From assembly GCF_900104785.1 (NCBI RefSeq), contig NZ_LT629733.1:1954501-2018500 (forward strand): DNA of 64,000 nucleotides. Reading direction: 5' to 3'. Position 1 is the first letter of the stretch; the number at the start of each line of letters is the position of its first letter. Under the pieces are notes generated by a model. It was not told the origin of the DNA. It searched no databases and saw only the letters and a list, made by a program, of their open reading frames with translations. Source of the stretch: Formosa sp. Hel1_31_208 (GTDB lineage: Bacteria; Bacteroidota; Bacteroidia; Flavobacteriales; Flavobacteriaceae). A program made the position numbers and the translations under genes. This document shows, in pieces, positions 34,714-43,800 of this stretch.

Positions 34714-35622
34714 ATGAAACTTACCATTTTAGGCTGTTATAGTGCCACACCAAGAACGACTACGAATCCTACTTCCCAGGTATTAGAGATAAAAAATAAC
34801 ATGTTTCTTATTGATTGTGGTGAAGGAACTCAGGTTGAATTGCGACGCAATAAAATTAAGTTTAGCCGTATAAAACATATTTTTATTTCACATTTGCATG
34901 GTGATCATTGCTTTGGGTTAGTCGGTTTGATCTCGACTTTTAGACTTCTAACTCGCGAAACCGATTTACACGTTTATGCGCCTCAAGGATTAAAAGAAGT
35001 GATAACACTTCAAATGAAATTATCAGACTCATGGACGAATTATAAACTTATCTTTCATGAATTAACATCAAAAACCTCAGATTTGATCTATGAAGATGAT
35101 AAAGTTGAAGTGCATACCATTCCATTAGATCATCGTATTTATACCAATGGTTTTCTATTCAAAGAAAAGATAGGCGATCGTAAATTAGACATGAATGCTG
35201 TTCTTAACGCCGATATCGATGTGGCTTATTATAGGAAATTAAAGCAAGGTGGTGATGTGCCTGATAAAGCGGGTCATATTATAAAAAATGAATCTGTGAC
35301 TACAGATCCTAAACCCCCAAAAAGTTATGCCTTTTGCAGTGATACGGCTTATAATGAGGATATGATTCCTCTCATTAAGGACGTAGATGTTTTATATCAT
35401 GAGTCTACATTTCTAGAAAAAAATGAAGCATTAGCAGCACCAACAAAACATTCAACGGCCAAACAAGCCGCAACAATTGCAAAAAAAGCGAATGTAGGTC
35501 AACTTATATTGGGTCACTATTCTACCAGATATGACAATTTAAGTTTGTTTAAAACTGAAGCGGAGACTGTTTTTAAACCCGTGTCACTGGCACAAGACGG
35601 TAAAGCTTTCAATTTCGATTAG
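34714..35622 (+). CDS. rnz: Ribonuclease Z
   Basis: A 302-residue metallo-beta-lactamase-fold nuclease that trims tRNA 3' trailers. The metal site is FISHLHGDHCFGL (H-x-H-x-D-H), a later His is in DHRIYTNGF, Asp is in CSDTAYNE, and the end has LGHYSTRYDN. An exosite-like insertion (about residues 155-200) fits the short, dimeric bacterial form. It closes the pyrR-pyrB-unknown-rnz operon. Its last 4 bp overlap the end of the convergent gene at 35619. Confidence 0.93.
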   Translation: MKLTILGCYSATPRTTTNPTSQVLEIKNNMFLIDCGEGTQVELRRNKIKFSRIKHIFISHLHGDHCFGLVGLISTFRLLTRETDLHVYAPQGLKEVITLQMKLSDSWTNYKLIFHELTSKTSDLIYEDDKVEVHTIPLDHRIYTNGFLFKEKIGDRKLDMNAVLNADIDVAYYRKLKQGGDVPDKAGHIIKNESVTTDPKPPKSYAFCSDTAYNEDMIPLIKDVDVLYHESTFLEKNEALAAPTKHSTAKQAATIAKKANVGQLILGHYSTRYDNLSLFKTEAETVFKPVSLAQDGKAFNFD

Positions 35623-36041
35623 ACTTGTGATTTAAATTCTTCTAGTTTTAACATCCACTCAATGGCTTCTTCAAGACTATGGCAGCGTTTTAAACTTTTT
35701 TGAAAAAAATGCTTTTCTATACTCGAGTTTATGTAGCTAAAATTGGTGTATGATACAATGGCTGTAGCAATTAAAAAGTCATATTCATTATTGAAATCTA
35801 ACCATAATTGAGGGTCAAAAGAGTAGGAGTTGATTCTATTAGCGATATAACCTATTTTAACCCCATTTCTTATTTCTTCTGTAAATCTGCCAATAAGCTC
35901 ACCTGCAACATCGTAATCTACATGAATGCCTTCATTTAATTCAGAAATAATAAATTGCTTAGTGGTATAAATTGTACCGAATGAAAACTCTATGGTTTTA
36001 TACTCTAGTAGTTGGGAATATTTGCTGTCTGTGAATTTCAT
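35619..36041 (-). CDS. Unknown soluble protein, possibly SpoIIAA/STAS-like
   Basis: A 140-residue protein without signal peptide or membrane helix. It begins with KTIEFSFGTIYTTKQFIISE, continues with helix and strand in turn (ELIGRFTEEIRNGVKIGYIANR, then DFLIATAIVSYTN) and ends in CHSLEEAIEWMLKLEE. The last segment and the alpha-beta order resemble SpoIIAA-like or STAS-type proteins, but I cannot place it firmly. It converges on rnz with a 4-bp overlap, so any terminator would have to lie inside a coding sequence. Confidence 0.7.
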   Translation of the reverse strand: MKFTDSKYSQLLEYKTIEFSFGTIYTTKQFIISELNEGIHVDYDVAGELIGRFTEEIRNGVKIGYIANRINSYSFDPQLWLDFNNEYDFLIATAIVSYTNFSYINSSIEKHFFQKSLKRCHSLEEAIEWMLKLEEFKSQV

Positions 36042-36123
36042 TAGTAGGGATTATTCCTTAAATTTATAGGAAATATTCGAAGCTAAAAAAGAATAGGAGC
36101 ATAAAATCATTTAATTAAGACTA

Positions 36124-36771
36124 ATGAATACAGACTTAGGAGATTACAGGAAATCATACGAGAAACAAGAACTACTTGAAAGCAATGTAAGTGATAATCC
36201 TATGGAATTATTTCAAAAATGGTTTCATGAGGTCGATGAAAACTTTAATGTAGGAGAAACGAATGCCATGACGATAAGTACATTGGGATTGGATGGGTTT
36301 CCAAAAAGCAGAGTAGTTTTACTTAAAAAGTATACCTATGAAGGCTTTATTTTTTATACTAATTATAATAGCGAAAAAGGTAAGGCCATCCTTAATAATC
36401 CAAATGTTTGTCTTTCCTTTTTTTGGCCTGCTGCAGAGCGACAAATTATCATAAAAGGCTGCGCAGAAAAAATAGCTGAAAATCTTAGTGATGGCTATTT
36501 TGAATCCAGACCGAGAGGAAGTCAGCTCGGTGCAATCGTATCTAATCAAAGTAAGGTGATTGAGAACAGAGAGGTACTAGAGCAGCGCCTTAAAGACTTA
36601 GAAGTAAAATATGAAGGTAAGGAAATTCCAAGGCCTGATTTTTGGGGCGGATTAATTGTTAAGCCGATAGAAATTGAGTTTTGGCAAGGAAGGCCTAATA
36701 GACTTCATGATAGATTACGCTTTCATTTGGACGACGATTACAATTGGATTCTCGATCGTTTGTCACCTTAA
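36124..36771 (+). CDS. pdxH: Pyridoxamine 5'-phosphate oxidase
   Basis: A 215-residue FMN enzyme that oxidises pyridoxine or pyridoxamine 5'-phosphate to pyridoxal 5'-phosphate. Family marks: NAMTISTLGLDGFPKSRVVLLK, FYTNYNSEKGKAILNNP, LSFFWPAAERQIIIKG and the C-terminal signature FWQGRPNRLHDRLRF. Size is normal. It stands alone. A 9-bp inverted repeat (TCGACAAAA 36870-36878, TTTTGTCGA 36887-36895) lies about 100 bp downstream and may terminate it, though it has no T run. Confidence 0.96.
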   Translation: MNTDLGDYRKSYEKQELLESNVSDNPMELFQKWFHEVDENFNVGETNAMTISTLGLDGFPKSRVVLLKKYTYEGFIFYTNYNSEKGKAILNNPNVCLSFFWPAAERQIIIKGCAEKIAENLSDGYFESRPRGSQLGAIVSNQSKVIENREVLEQRLKDLEVKYEGKEIPRPDFWGGLIVKPIEIEFWQGRPNRLHDRLRFHLDDDYNWILDRLSP

Positions 36772-36969
36772 TCAAAGTTTCGTATTATCGATGAAGCGCT
36801 AAAAAACTTCGCTCAAATACTAATAATTGAATTCTGAAACCGCATTTCATCGATGATTTACATAAAAAATCGACAAAATACATGCGTTTTGTCGAATTTA
36901 ACATATCGTTAACAGTTTTTACATAAAGAGGACTCTATTTTAGTAATCCCAAATCTAAATAACCCTCTT

Positions 36970-37464
36970 ATGAAACCAATTAAATTATTGCCTATCATGG
37001 TATTAGTGGCTCTGCTAACGTTCTCATGTTCAACGGAAAAATTTCCAGATGAGACCATAAATAGTATGTCTTTGCCTTCGGCACCATCAGCTAAGGCCAT
37101 TGAAATTGAAATTTTAGAATTAATTAATGCCCATAGAATTACTGAAGGTCTAACACCATTAAATAACCACGATGTTATAAAGTCGGTTGCGTTCACACAT
37201 ACAGATTATATGGTAGAAGTTGATAATGTTTCTCACGATAATTTTTTCCAACGTAAAAACAGTTTAATTGAGAATACATCAGCGATAAATGTTTCTGAAA
37301 ATGTAGCTTATGCTTTTAGTTCAGCAGAATCTGTGGTTAATGCTTGGTTAAACAGCGATGGTCATCGAGAAAACATTGAAGGTGACTATACAGATTTTGA
37401 TGTTTCAGCAGAACAGAACGCAGAAGGAAAGTGGTATTTTACCAATATATTTATTAAAAAGTAA
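36970..37464 (+). CDS. CAP-domain (SCP/PR-1) lipoprotein
   Basis: A 164-residue lipoprotein: lipobox LTFSC, a linker, then a CAP domain (about residues 40-164) with ILELINAHRITEGLTPL, SVAFTHTDYMVEV, VSHDNFFQR, SENVAYAF and WLNSDGHRENI. The two His and the Glu that line the CAP cavity are present (H in FTHTDY or SHDNF, H in DGHRENI, E in SENVA). Bacterial CAP proteins are secreted or surface-bound and of unclear function. A strong terminator follows. Confidence 0.9.
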   Translation: MKPIKLLPIMVLVALLTFSCSTEKFPDETINSMSLPSAPSAKAIEIEILELINAHRITEGLTPLNNHDVIKSVAFTHTDYMVEVDNVSHDNFFQRKNSLIENTSAINVSENVAYAFSSAESVVNAWLNSDGHRENIEGDYTDFDVSAEQNAEGKWYFTNIFIKK

Positions 37465-37500
37465 ATGTAAAAATTGATTAATAGCAAATCAATAATTTTT

Positions 37501-37526
37501 AGCCACAGTTTTACTGTGGCTTTTTT
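37501..37526 (+). terminator. Terminator after the CAP-domain gene
   Basis: A perfect 9-bp stem AGCCACAGT / ACTGTGGCT around TTT with five T after it. Confidence 0.88.
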
Positions 37527-37880
37527 GATTCCTTTTTTTATACTTAGATTGAATAATTTAGGTTTGAGATAGATTTTGTATAAATGTTCATGTTTAATAG
37601 GATGACACCTCTAAGTTCATTTAAAACACATTCTATATAAAAGCCTCACTTATATGATTTCTCCTTTTAATAGTATTAAAGAGTGGCTTACGCGTTTACT
37701 GTTTATTTATACCAACCTACACAGTTAACTTATTCACGAAGCTACCATATCGTTTCTTTTTCATGTAACTCTCAATACTTTTTAAATATTTTCAGCAAGT
37801 GGTTTCAAATTAACGTTTTATTCAAGTGTCTTAGATGTAATGGCAATAATAATTTTTACTGTATGAAGAACGCTAAATAT
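37527..37880. other. Gene-free stretch between two terminators
   Basis: About 350 bp lie between the terminators of convergent genes. A reading frame of 91 codons crosses it on the plus strand but runs into the end of the OmpA-family gene and has a composition unlike coding DNA here. I see no RNA structure or family match. It may be decayed sequence. Confidence 0.45.
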
Positions 37881-37912
37881 AAAAAAAGCAGACCTGTTAA
37901 AAGTCTGCTTTT
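37881..37912 (-). terminator. Terminator of the adhesin / PorP / OmpA operon
   Basis: AAGCAGAC / GTCTGCTT form a stem around CTGTTAAAA; read on the minus strand it is followed by seven T. It lies 27 bp past the stop of the OmpA-family gene. Confidence 0.85.
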
Positions 37913-37939
37913 CAAATTTAGTTTAGTAGAGAGTAATAA

Positions 37940-39874
37940 TTATTCTTTTAAAATATAGAAGTAAGAGCGTCTGTTCAACTGATGCTCTTCTTTGGAGCAT
38001 TTTACACCATTAGAACATTTGTTAAGTAACTGTGACTCTCCATACCCTATAGCGCTTTCTATGCGTTCTGGAGCAATACCTCTGGATAGAATATAATCTT
38101 TGGTTGATTTTGCTCTTCTATCTGATAATTTCATATTGTAACTGTCACGTCCACGGCTATCTGTATGCGCTTCAATTTTAATTACCATACTTGGGTGAGC
38201 TCTCATCACATCAACAATGTTCTCTAATTCGTATTGTGCATCTGTTCTGATGTTCCATTTGTCAAAATCAAAGAAAATAGGATTAATAACTATTTGATTG
38301 TCTTTAATTAAGGGTTCTAAATTAAGATCTACTTCAGTAGTTTTCTCATTTTCATTATCGGTGACCACTTTCTGCTGATCATCTTTATAGTCTTTTTTAC
38401 TACCAATTACAGTGTAATTTGTATTACAATCTGCCGAAAATTCATAATTTCCGTTGTCATCGGTTTCAACTTCTGCAATTACTTTTCCAACCTCATTGAT
38501 AAGTTGTACGGTCGAACCAGATAATACTTGACTCGTATTTAAGTCTCTTACAACACCTTCAATTTTTTGAAGGCAAATAGAAGCGTCAAAGCTGTAGATG
38601 TCATCACTACCTTGACCATCAGGGCGATTAGAAGAGAAATAACCTGAATTATCATGCTCCGAGTCTGAAGTATTTCGGAAATAAGCAAAATCATCAAAGC
38701 CACTATTATAGGGCGCACCTAGGTTTTCAGGCATTGCATTTTCATCCTTTAAAATATCAGATTTAAAAATATCTAAAAAGCCTAAGTTTAAATGTCCGTC
38801 AGAAGAGAAGTAAAATACACCATCTGCTGCAACAAAAGGGAACATTTCTCTTCCTTCAGTGTTGATTTTGTCTCCAAGATTTCTGGGTTCTGAGTAGTTG
38901 TCTCCGTCTATATCAACGACATAAATATCTGTATTTCCAATACCTCCTTCGCGATCTGAAACAAAATATAATTGTTTATTGTCGGGACTTAATGCAGGGT
39001 GACCTGTTGAAAAGATATCATCGTTGAAAGGTAACTCAACAACATTAGTCCATTGTTCACCTACAAATGTTGCTTTATACAATTTGAGGTGTGTGGTACC
39101 TTTTTTATCGTACTTTAATTTTTTATTATTCTTACTCACATTATCTCTTGTGAAGTACATGGTTTTACCATCTTTAGTGATCGCAACCGAAGCTTCATGA
39201 AAGTCTGTGTTTACTTTTTCAGCAGAAATAAAACCAACTGAACCATAAGCCGTGTCGTTTGTTGCATCATCAGTAACTTCAACTTGATAGATGTCTAGAA
39301 ATGGTTCTTGGTTCCAATTGTATAATTTTTTTTCATCAGTATTTCTTGACGATGCAAAGTATAATTGTCCGTCATGAATGTAAGTTCCAAAATCTGAATA
39401 CTTTGAATTAAAAGGCAAATTTTTAAGCTTTACAACTTGATTCTTTTCACTACTTGATAATTCGTCATATTTTGCTATGTTTTCAGGGTTATAACTCTTA
39501 TTTCTAGAGTCATTGTTCTGAATCGCAGTGAATTTTTTCATCCATAAATGAGCATCTTCAAATTTGCTTTGACTTCTTAAGGACTGAATATGCTTGTAGA
39601 TATATTCTGGGTGAAGCTCTTGCTCACCATACTTATCTAAAGCTAAATCATACCAATATGCCGCTTTCTCAGATTTAGAATTATTGTAATAACAATCTCC
39701 TAATCGTGTTAGAACATGTAGGCTTGTGTCTCCTTTTTTAAGAACTTCTTCGTAAAGTTCTGTGGCTTTAATATACCCAAAATTGCTAAAAAACTTATCA
39801 GCAAGCTTTTCTTGAGCAACCATAAATGTGCTACTAAACACAAATAATAAGATTAAAAACTTTGATTTCATCAT
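37940..39874 (-). CDS. TPR-PD40-carboxypeptidase-regulatory-OmpA protein (PorE-like)
   Basis: A 644-residue exported protein. In order: signal peptide (MMKSKFLILLFVFSSTFMVA then Q); TPR-like helices (about residues 25-130, YIKATELYEEVLKKGD, AAYWYDLALDKYG); PD40 beta-propeller blades (about 155-430, YFASSRNTDEKK, LSPDNKQLYFVSDREGG); a carboxypeptidase-regulatory domain (about 440-510, GVVRDLNTSQVLSGSTVQLI); and OmpA C-terminal domain (about 530-644, FFDFDKWNIRTDA, KIEAHTDSRG, LSDRRAKSTKDYIL). PorE of the T9SS has this order and links the machine to peptidoglycan. It is the last gene of the operon. Start 39874 avoids overlap with the barrel gene. Confidence 0.88.
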   Translation of the reverse strand: MMKSKFLILLFVFSSTFMVAQEKLADKFFSNFGYIKATELYEEVLKKGDTSLHVLTRLGDCYYNNSKSEKAAYWYDLALDKYGEQELHPEYIYKHIQSLRSQSKFEDAHLWMKKFTAIQNNDSRNKSYNPENIAKYDELSSSEKNQVVKLKNLPFNSKYSDFGTYIHDGQLYFASSRNTDEKKLYNWNQEPFLDIYQVEVTDDATNDTAYGSVGFISAEKVNTDFHEASVAITKDGKTMYFTRDNVSKNNKKLKYDKKGTTHLKLYKATFVGEQWTNVVELPFNDDIFSTGHPALSPDNKQLYFVSDREGGIGNTDIYVVDIDGDNYSEPRNLGDKINTEGREMFPFVAADGVFYFSSDGHLNLGFLDIFKSDILKDENAMPENLGAPYNSGFDDFAYFRNTSDSEHDNSGYFSSNRPDGQGSDDIYSFDASICLQKIEGVVRDLNTSQVLSGSTVQLINEVGKVIAEVETDDNGNYEFSADCNTNYTVIGSKKDYKDDQQKVVTDNENEKTTEVDLNLEPLIKDNQIVINPIFFDFDKWNIRTDAQYELENIVDVMRAHPSMVIKIEAHTDSRGRDSYNMKLSDRRAKSTKDYILSRGIAPERIESAIGYGESQLLNKCSNGVKCSKEEHQLNRRSYFYILKE

Positions 39875-39884
39875 GATTTGTTTT

Positions 39885-40802
39885 TTAGAAGTATCTAGGG
39901 GATTTAATACGTTTACTTTTAAATATTTCAAACATTAGTAAGACTTCATGAGTACCACTCGTATATGGTCTTAAATCGGAAATAGGATATTCATAGGCAT
40001 AGCCTATTCGTAACTGTTTTGAAACTTGAAAGTCTGCTATGCCACTGAAGGCAGCTGCTCGTTCGTTAATTCGGTATCCAGCACCAACCCAAAATTTCTC
40101 ATAGAATAAAAAGTTTGCAGTCATATCAAATGACAATGGTGCGCCATTAGTGGCTTTTAATAAAGCTGCTGGTTTGAACATTGTATTCTCACTGAGTTTA
40201 AAAACATAACCTCCAGTGAAATAATAGCTTATTCGTTCTAAAGATTGAAATTCTGCATCACCTGTATAATCGGTGTTTAGAAGTCTTGGAGCAGAAAGAC
40301 CTATATACCATTTATTACTATGCCAGTATATACCAGTTCCAATATTAGGCTTCCATCGATCTTCAAAGCCGAAAATCACGGGGTCATTGGCTTGTGATTG
40401 TTGGAAATCAGCATCTAAACTATAACTTGTGAATCCTGCTTTTAAACCGAAAGCAAGCTTGCTATTCTCACCAGTAGGTATGGTGTATGAAAAATCACCA
40501 TACAAATAAGAGAAGTTCTGATAACCGAGTTCATCATTTACAAAAGATAACCCTAGACCAACTCTCTCATTTCTCATTGGGGCATGTATAGATAACGTTT
40601 GGGTTTGTGGACCTCCTTCAAGACCAACCCATTGGCTTCTATGTAAACCAACAACACTTAGCGTCTCTCTACTTCCTGCATAAGCGGGATTTATAGAAAT
40701 AGTATTGTACATATACTGCGTAAACTGCGGAAGTTGCTGTGCTACTCCCATCCAGCTACTGAACAGTATAAATGCTATTATATTAAACTTGACTAATTTC
40801 AT
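39885..40802 (-). CDS. PorP/SprF-family outer-membrane protein
   Basis: A 305-residue beta-barrel with signal peptide ending GVAQ and the family opening QLPQFTQYMYNTISINPAYAGSR (positions 22-44). Then come VVGLHRSQWVGLEGGPQTQTLS and barrel strands up to HEVLLMFEIF. In Flavobacterium johnsoniae SprF is needed to export the adhesin SprB, and each T9SS type B substrate tends to have its own PorP/SprF partner. Here it lies 12 bp after the giant adhesin gene, so it is very probably the specific partner for that protein. It precedes the PorE-like gene by 10 bp. Confidence 0.93.
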   Translation of the reverse strand: MKLVKFNIIAFILFSSWMGVAQQLPQFTQYMYNTISINPAYAGSRETLSVVGLHRSQWVGLEGGPQTQTLSIHAPMRNERVGLGLSFVNDELGYQNFSYLYGDFSYTIPTGENSKLAFGLKAGFTSYSLDADFQQSQANDPVIFGFEDRWKPNIGTGIYWHSNKWYIGLSAPRLLNTDYTGDAEFQSLERISYYFTGGYVFKLSENTMFKPAALLKATNGAPLSFDMTANFLFYEKFWVGAGYRINERAAAFSGIADFQVSKQLRIGYAYEYPISDLRPYTSGTHEVLLMFEIFKSKRIKSPRYF

Positions 40803-40814
40803 ATAGGTTAAGAT

Positions 40815-43800
40815 TTATTTTGTTGAAACGTAGATTGGTCCTGTAATAGGCTTTAGTCCACTATTCTTAATATTTATAACGTAATAATATGTTCCTGTTG
40901 GCACATAATCTGAACGTCCAATAGAGGCATTCGAAGCTGTACCATTCCAATCATTTTGATAATTGAAGTTTTCATATATTTTAGCACCCCAACGGTTAAA
41001 GATTTGTACTTCAAATACGAATCCACACTCTTCAACACCCGTGATGGTAAAGAATTCATTAATACCATCAAAGTTCACTGTGACAGCTTTAGAGATAATT
41101 AGATCATCTTCTCCGCAAGGTAAAACGACACAATCATCATTAATGTTAATTATGACAGTTACACTTCCTGGGCATTCACCACCGTAAGTATAAGTAAACT
41201 CATAATCACCTAATTGATCTTCTGTAAAATTATCATCTGTATCTAATAATGATGACGGGTTAAAGAAGCTTCCATTAATAGTAGCATCACCAGAGGTTAC
41301 TGTCCAAATACCATCTACATCGTAATCTCCAAGCAATAGATCGAATAGATCAAAATCAAAATCTTCAGTAATACAAAGTGTAGCGTCATCAGTTGGTATA
41401 TCACTTTCTACGGAAACGATAATGGTTTGAGTAAAAACGGATTCATTTCCACATTCATCTGAAACAAACCAATCTCTAATAATTTCATAGTCTGTAGCTG
41501 TTCCATCTGCAGTTGACGTTTCATTGAAAACAACAGTGATATTAGAAGAACAAGCATCTTCAAATACTAATTCTGGAACCTCAGGAATCTCGCTACATAC
41601 AACATTGATTACATCTTCTAAATCACCTACAAGAGCAGGTGGTGTATTGTCTTCAATAGTAATAGTTTGAACAAATGAAGTTGCGTTATCACAATCGTCA
41701 GTTAAGGTCCATACTCGCGTAATTAAAGCTTCACCTGGACAATCACCATCAGTAACTGTATCCACAAAAGTAGCTTCAAGACCAGTTGAGCAGTTATCCG
41801 CTTCATCAGTAACATCACCAGTTAAGGTAAGGTCAGAAGGATCTTGATCACACTCAATAGTGATATCAGCAGGTACCGTAAAGGTAGGTGGTGTTGTATC
41901 TTCAACAGTAATGGTTTGAACAAGTGTTGTTGTATTATCACAATCGTCAGTTAAAGACCAAGTTCTAGTAATTACAGATTCATTAGCACAAGCGCCATCA
42001 GCCACTGTATCTACAAAAGTAGCTTCAAGACCAGTTGAGCAGTTATCTGCTTCATCAGTAACATCACCAGTTAAGGTAAGGTCAGAAGGATCTTGATCAC
42101 ACTCAATAGTGATATCAGCAGGTACCGTAAAGGTAGGTGGTGTTGTATCTTCAACAGTAATGGTTTGAACAAGTGTTGTTGTATTATCACAATCGTCAGT
42201 TAAAGACCAAGTTCTAGTAATTACAGATTCATTAGCACAAGCACCATCAGCCACTGTATCTACAAAAGTAGCTTCAAGACCAGTTGAGCAGTTATCTGCT
42301 TCATCAGTAACATCACCAGTTAAGGTAAGGTCAGAAGGATCTTGATCACACTCAATAGTTACATCAGCAGGTACCGTAAAGGTAGGTGGTGTTGTATCTT
42401 CAACAGTAATGGTTTGAACAAGTGTTGTTGTATTATCACAATCGTCAGTTAAAGACCAAGTTCTAGTAATTACAGATTCATTAGCACAAGCGCCATCAGC
42501 CACTGTATCTACAAAAGTAGCTTCAAGACCAGTTGAGCAGTTATCTACTTCATCAGTAACATCACCAGTTAAGGTAAGGTCAGAAGGATCTTGATCACAC
42601 TCAATAGTGATATCAGCAGGTACCGTAAAGGTAGGCGGTGTTGTATCTTCAACAGTAATGGTTTGAACAAGTGTTGTTGTATTATCACAATCGTCAGTTA
42701 AAGACCAAGTTCTAGTAATTACAGATTCATTAGCACAAGCGCCATCAGCCACTGTGTCTACAAAAGTAGCTTCAAGACCAGTTGAGCAGTTATCTGCTTC
42801 ATCAGTAACATCACCAGTTAAGGTAAGGTCAGAAGGATCTTGATCACACTCAATAGTGATATCAGCAGGAACCGTAAAGGTAGGTGGTGTTGTATCTTCA
42901 ACAGTAATGGTTTGAACAAGTGTTGTTGTATTATCACAATCGTCAGTTAAAGACCAAGTTCTAGTAATTACAGATTCATTAGCACAAGCGCCATCAGCCA
43001 CTGTATCTACAAAAGTAGCTTCAAGACCAGTTGAGCAGTTATCTGCTTCATCAGTAACATCACCAGTTAAGGTAAGGTCAGAAGGATCTTGATCACACTC
43101 AATAGTGATATCAGCAGGTACCGTAAAGGTAGGTGGTGTTGTATCTTCAACAGTAATGGTTTGAACAAGTGTTGTTGTATTATCACAATCGTCAGTTAAA
43201 GACCAAGTTCTAGTAATTACAGATTCATTAGCACAAGCGCCATCAGCCACTGTATCTACAAAAGTAGCTTCAAGACCAGTTGAGCAGTTATCTGCTTCAT
43301 CAGTAACATCACCAGTTAAGGTAAGGTCAGAAGGATCTTGATCACACTCAATAGTGATATCAGCAGGTACCGTAAAGGTAGGCGGTGTTGTATCTTCAAC
43401 AGTAATGGTTTGAACAAGTGTTGTTGTATTATCACAATCGTCAGTTAAAGACCAAGTTCTAGTAATTACAGATTCATTAGCACAAGCACCATCAGCCACT
43501 GTATCTACAAAAGTAGCTTCAAGACCAGTTGAGCAGTTATCTGCTTCATCAGTAACATCACCAGTTAAGGTAAGGTCAGAAGGATCTTGATCACACTCAA
43601 TAGTGATATCAGCAGGTACCGTAAAGGTAGGCGGTGTTGTATCTTCAATAGTAATGGTTTGAACAAGTGTTGTTGTATTATCACAATCGTCAGTTAAAGA
43701 CCAAGTTCTAGTAATTACAGATTCATTAGCACAAGCGCCATCAGCCACTGTATCTACAAAAGTAGCTTCAAGACCAGTTGAGCAGTTATCTGCTTCATCA

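Noticed and set aside
36870-36895. Inverted repeat TCGACAAAA / TTTTGTCGA as a firm terminator of pdxH
   Set aside because: It is 100 bp past the stop and has no T run on either strand, so I mention it only with pdxH.
37683-37958. Plus-strand frame of 91 codons
   Set aside because: It runs through the terminator of the opposite operon into the OmpA-family gene, and its product is Cys/Tyr/Phe-rich with no signal or family features.
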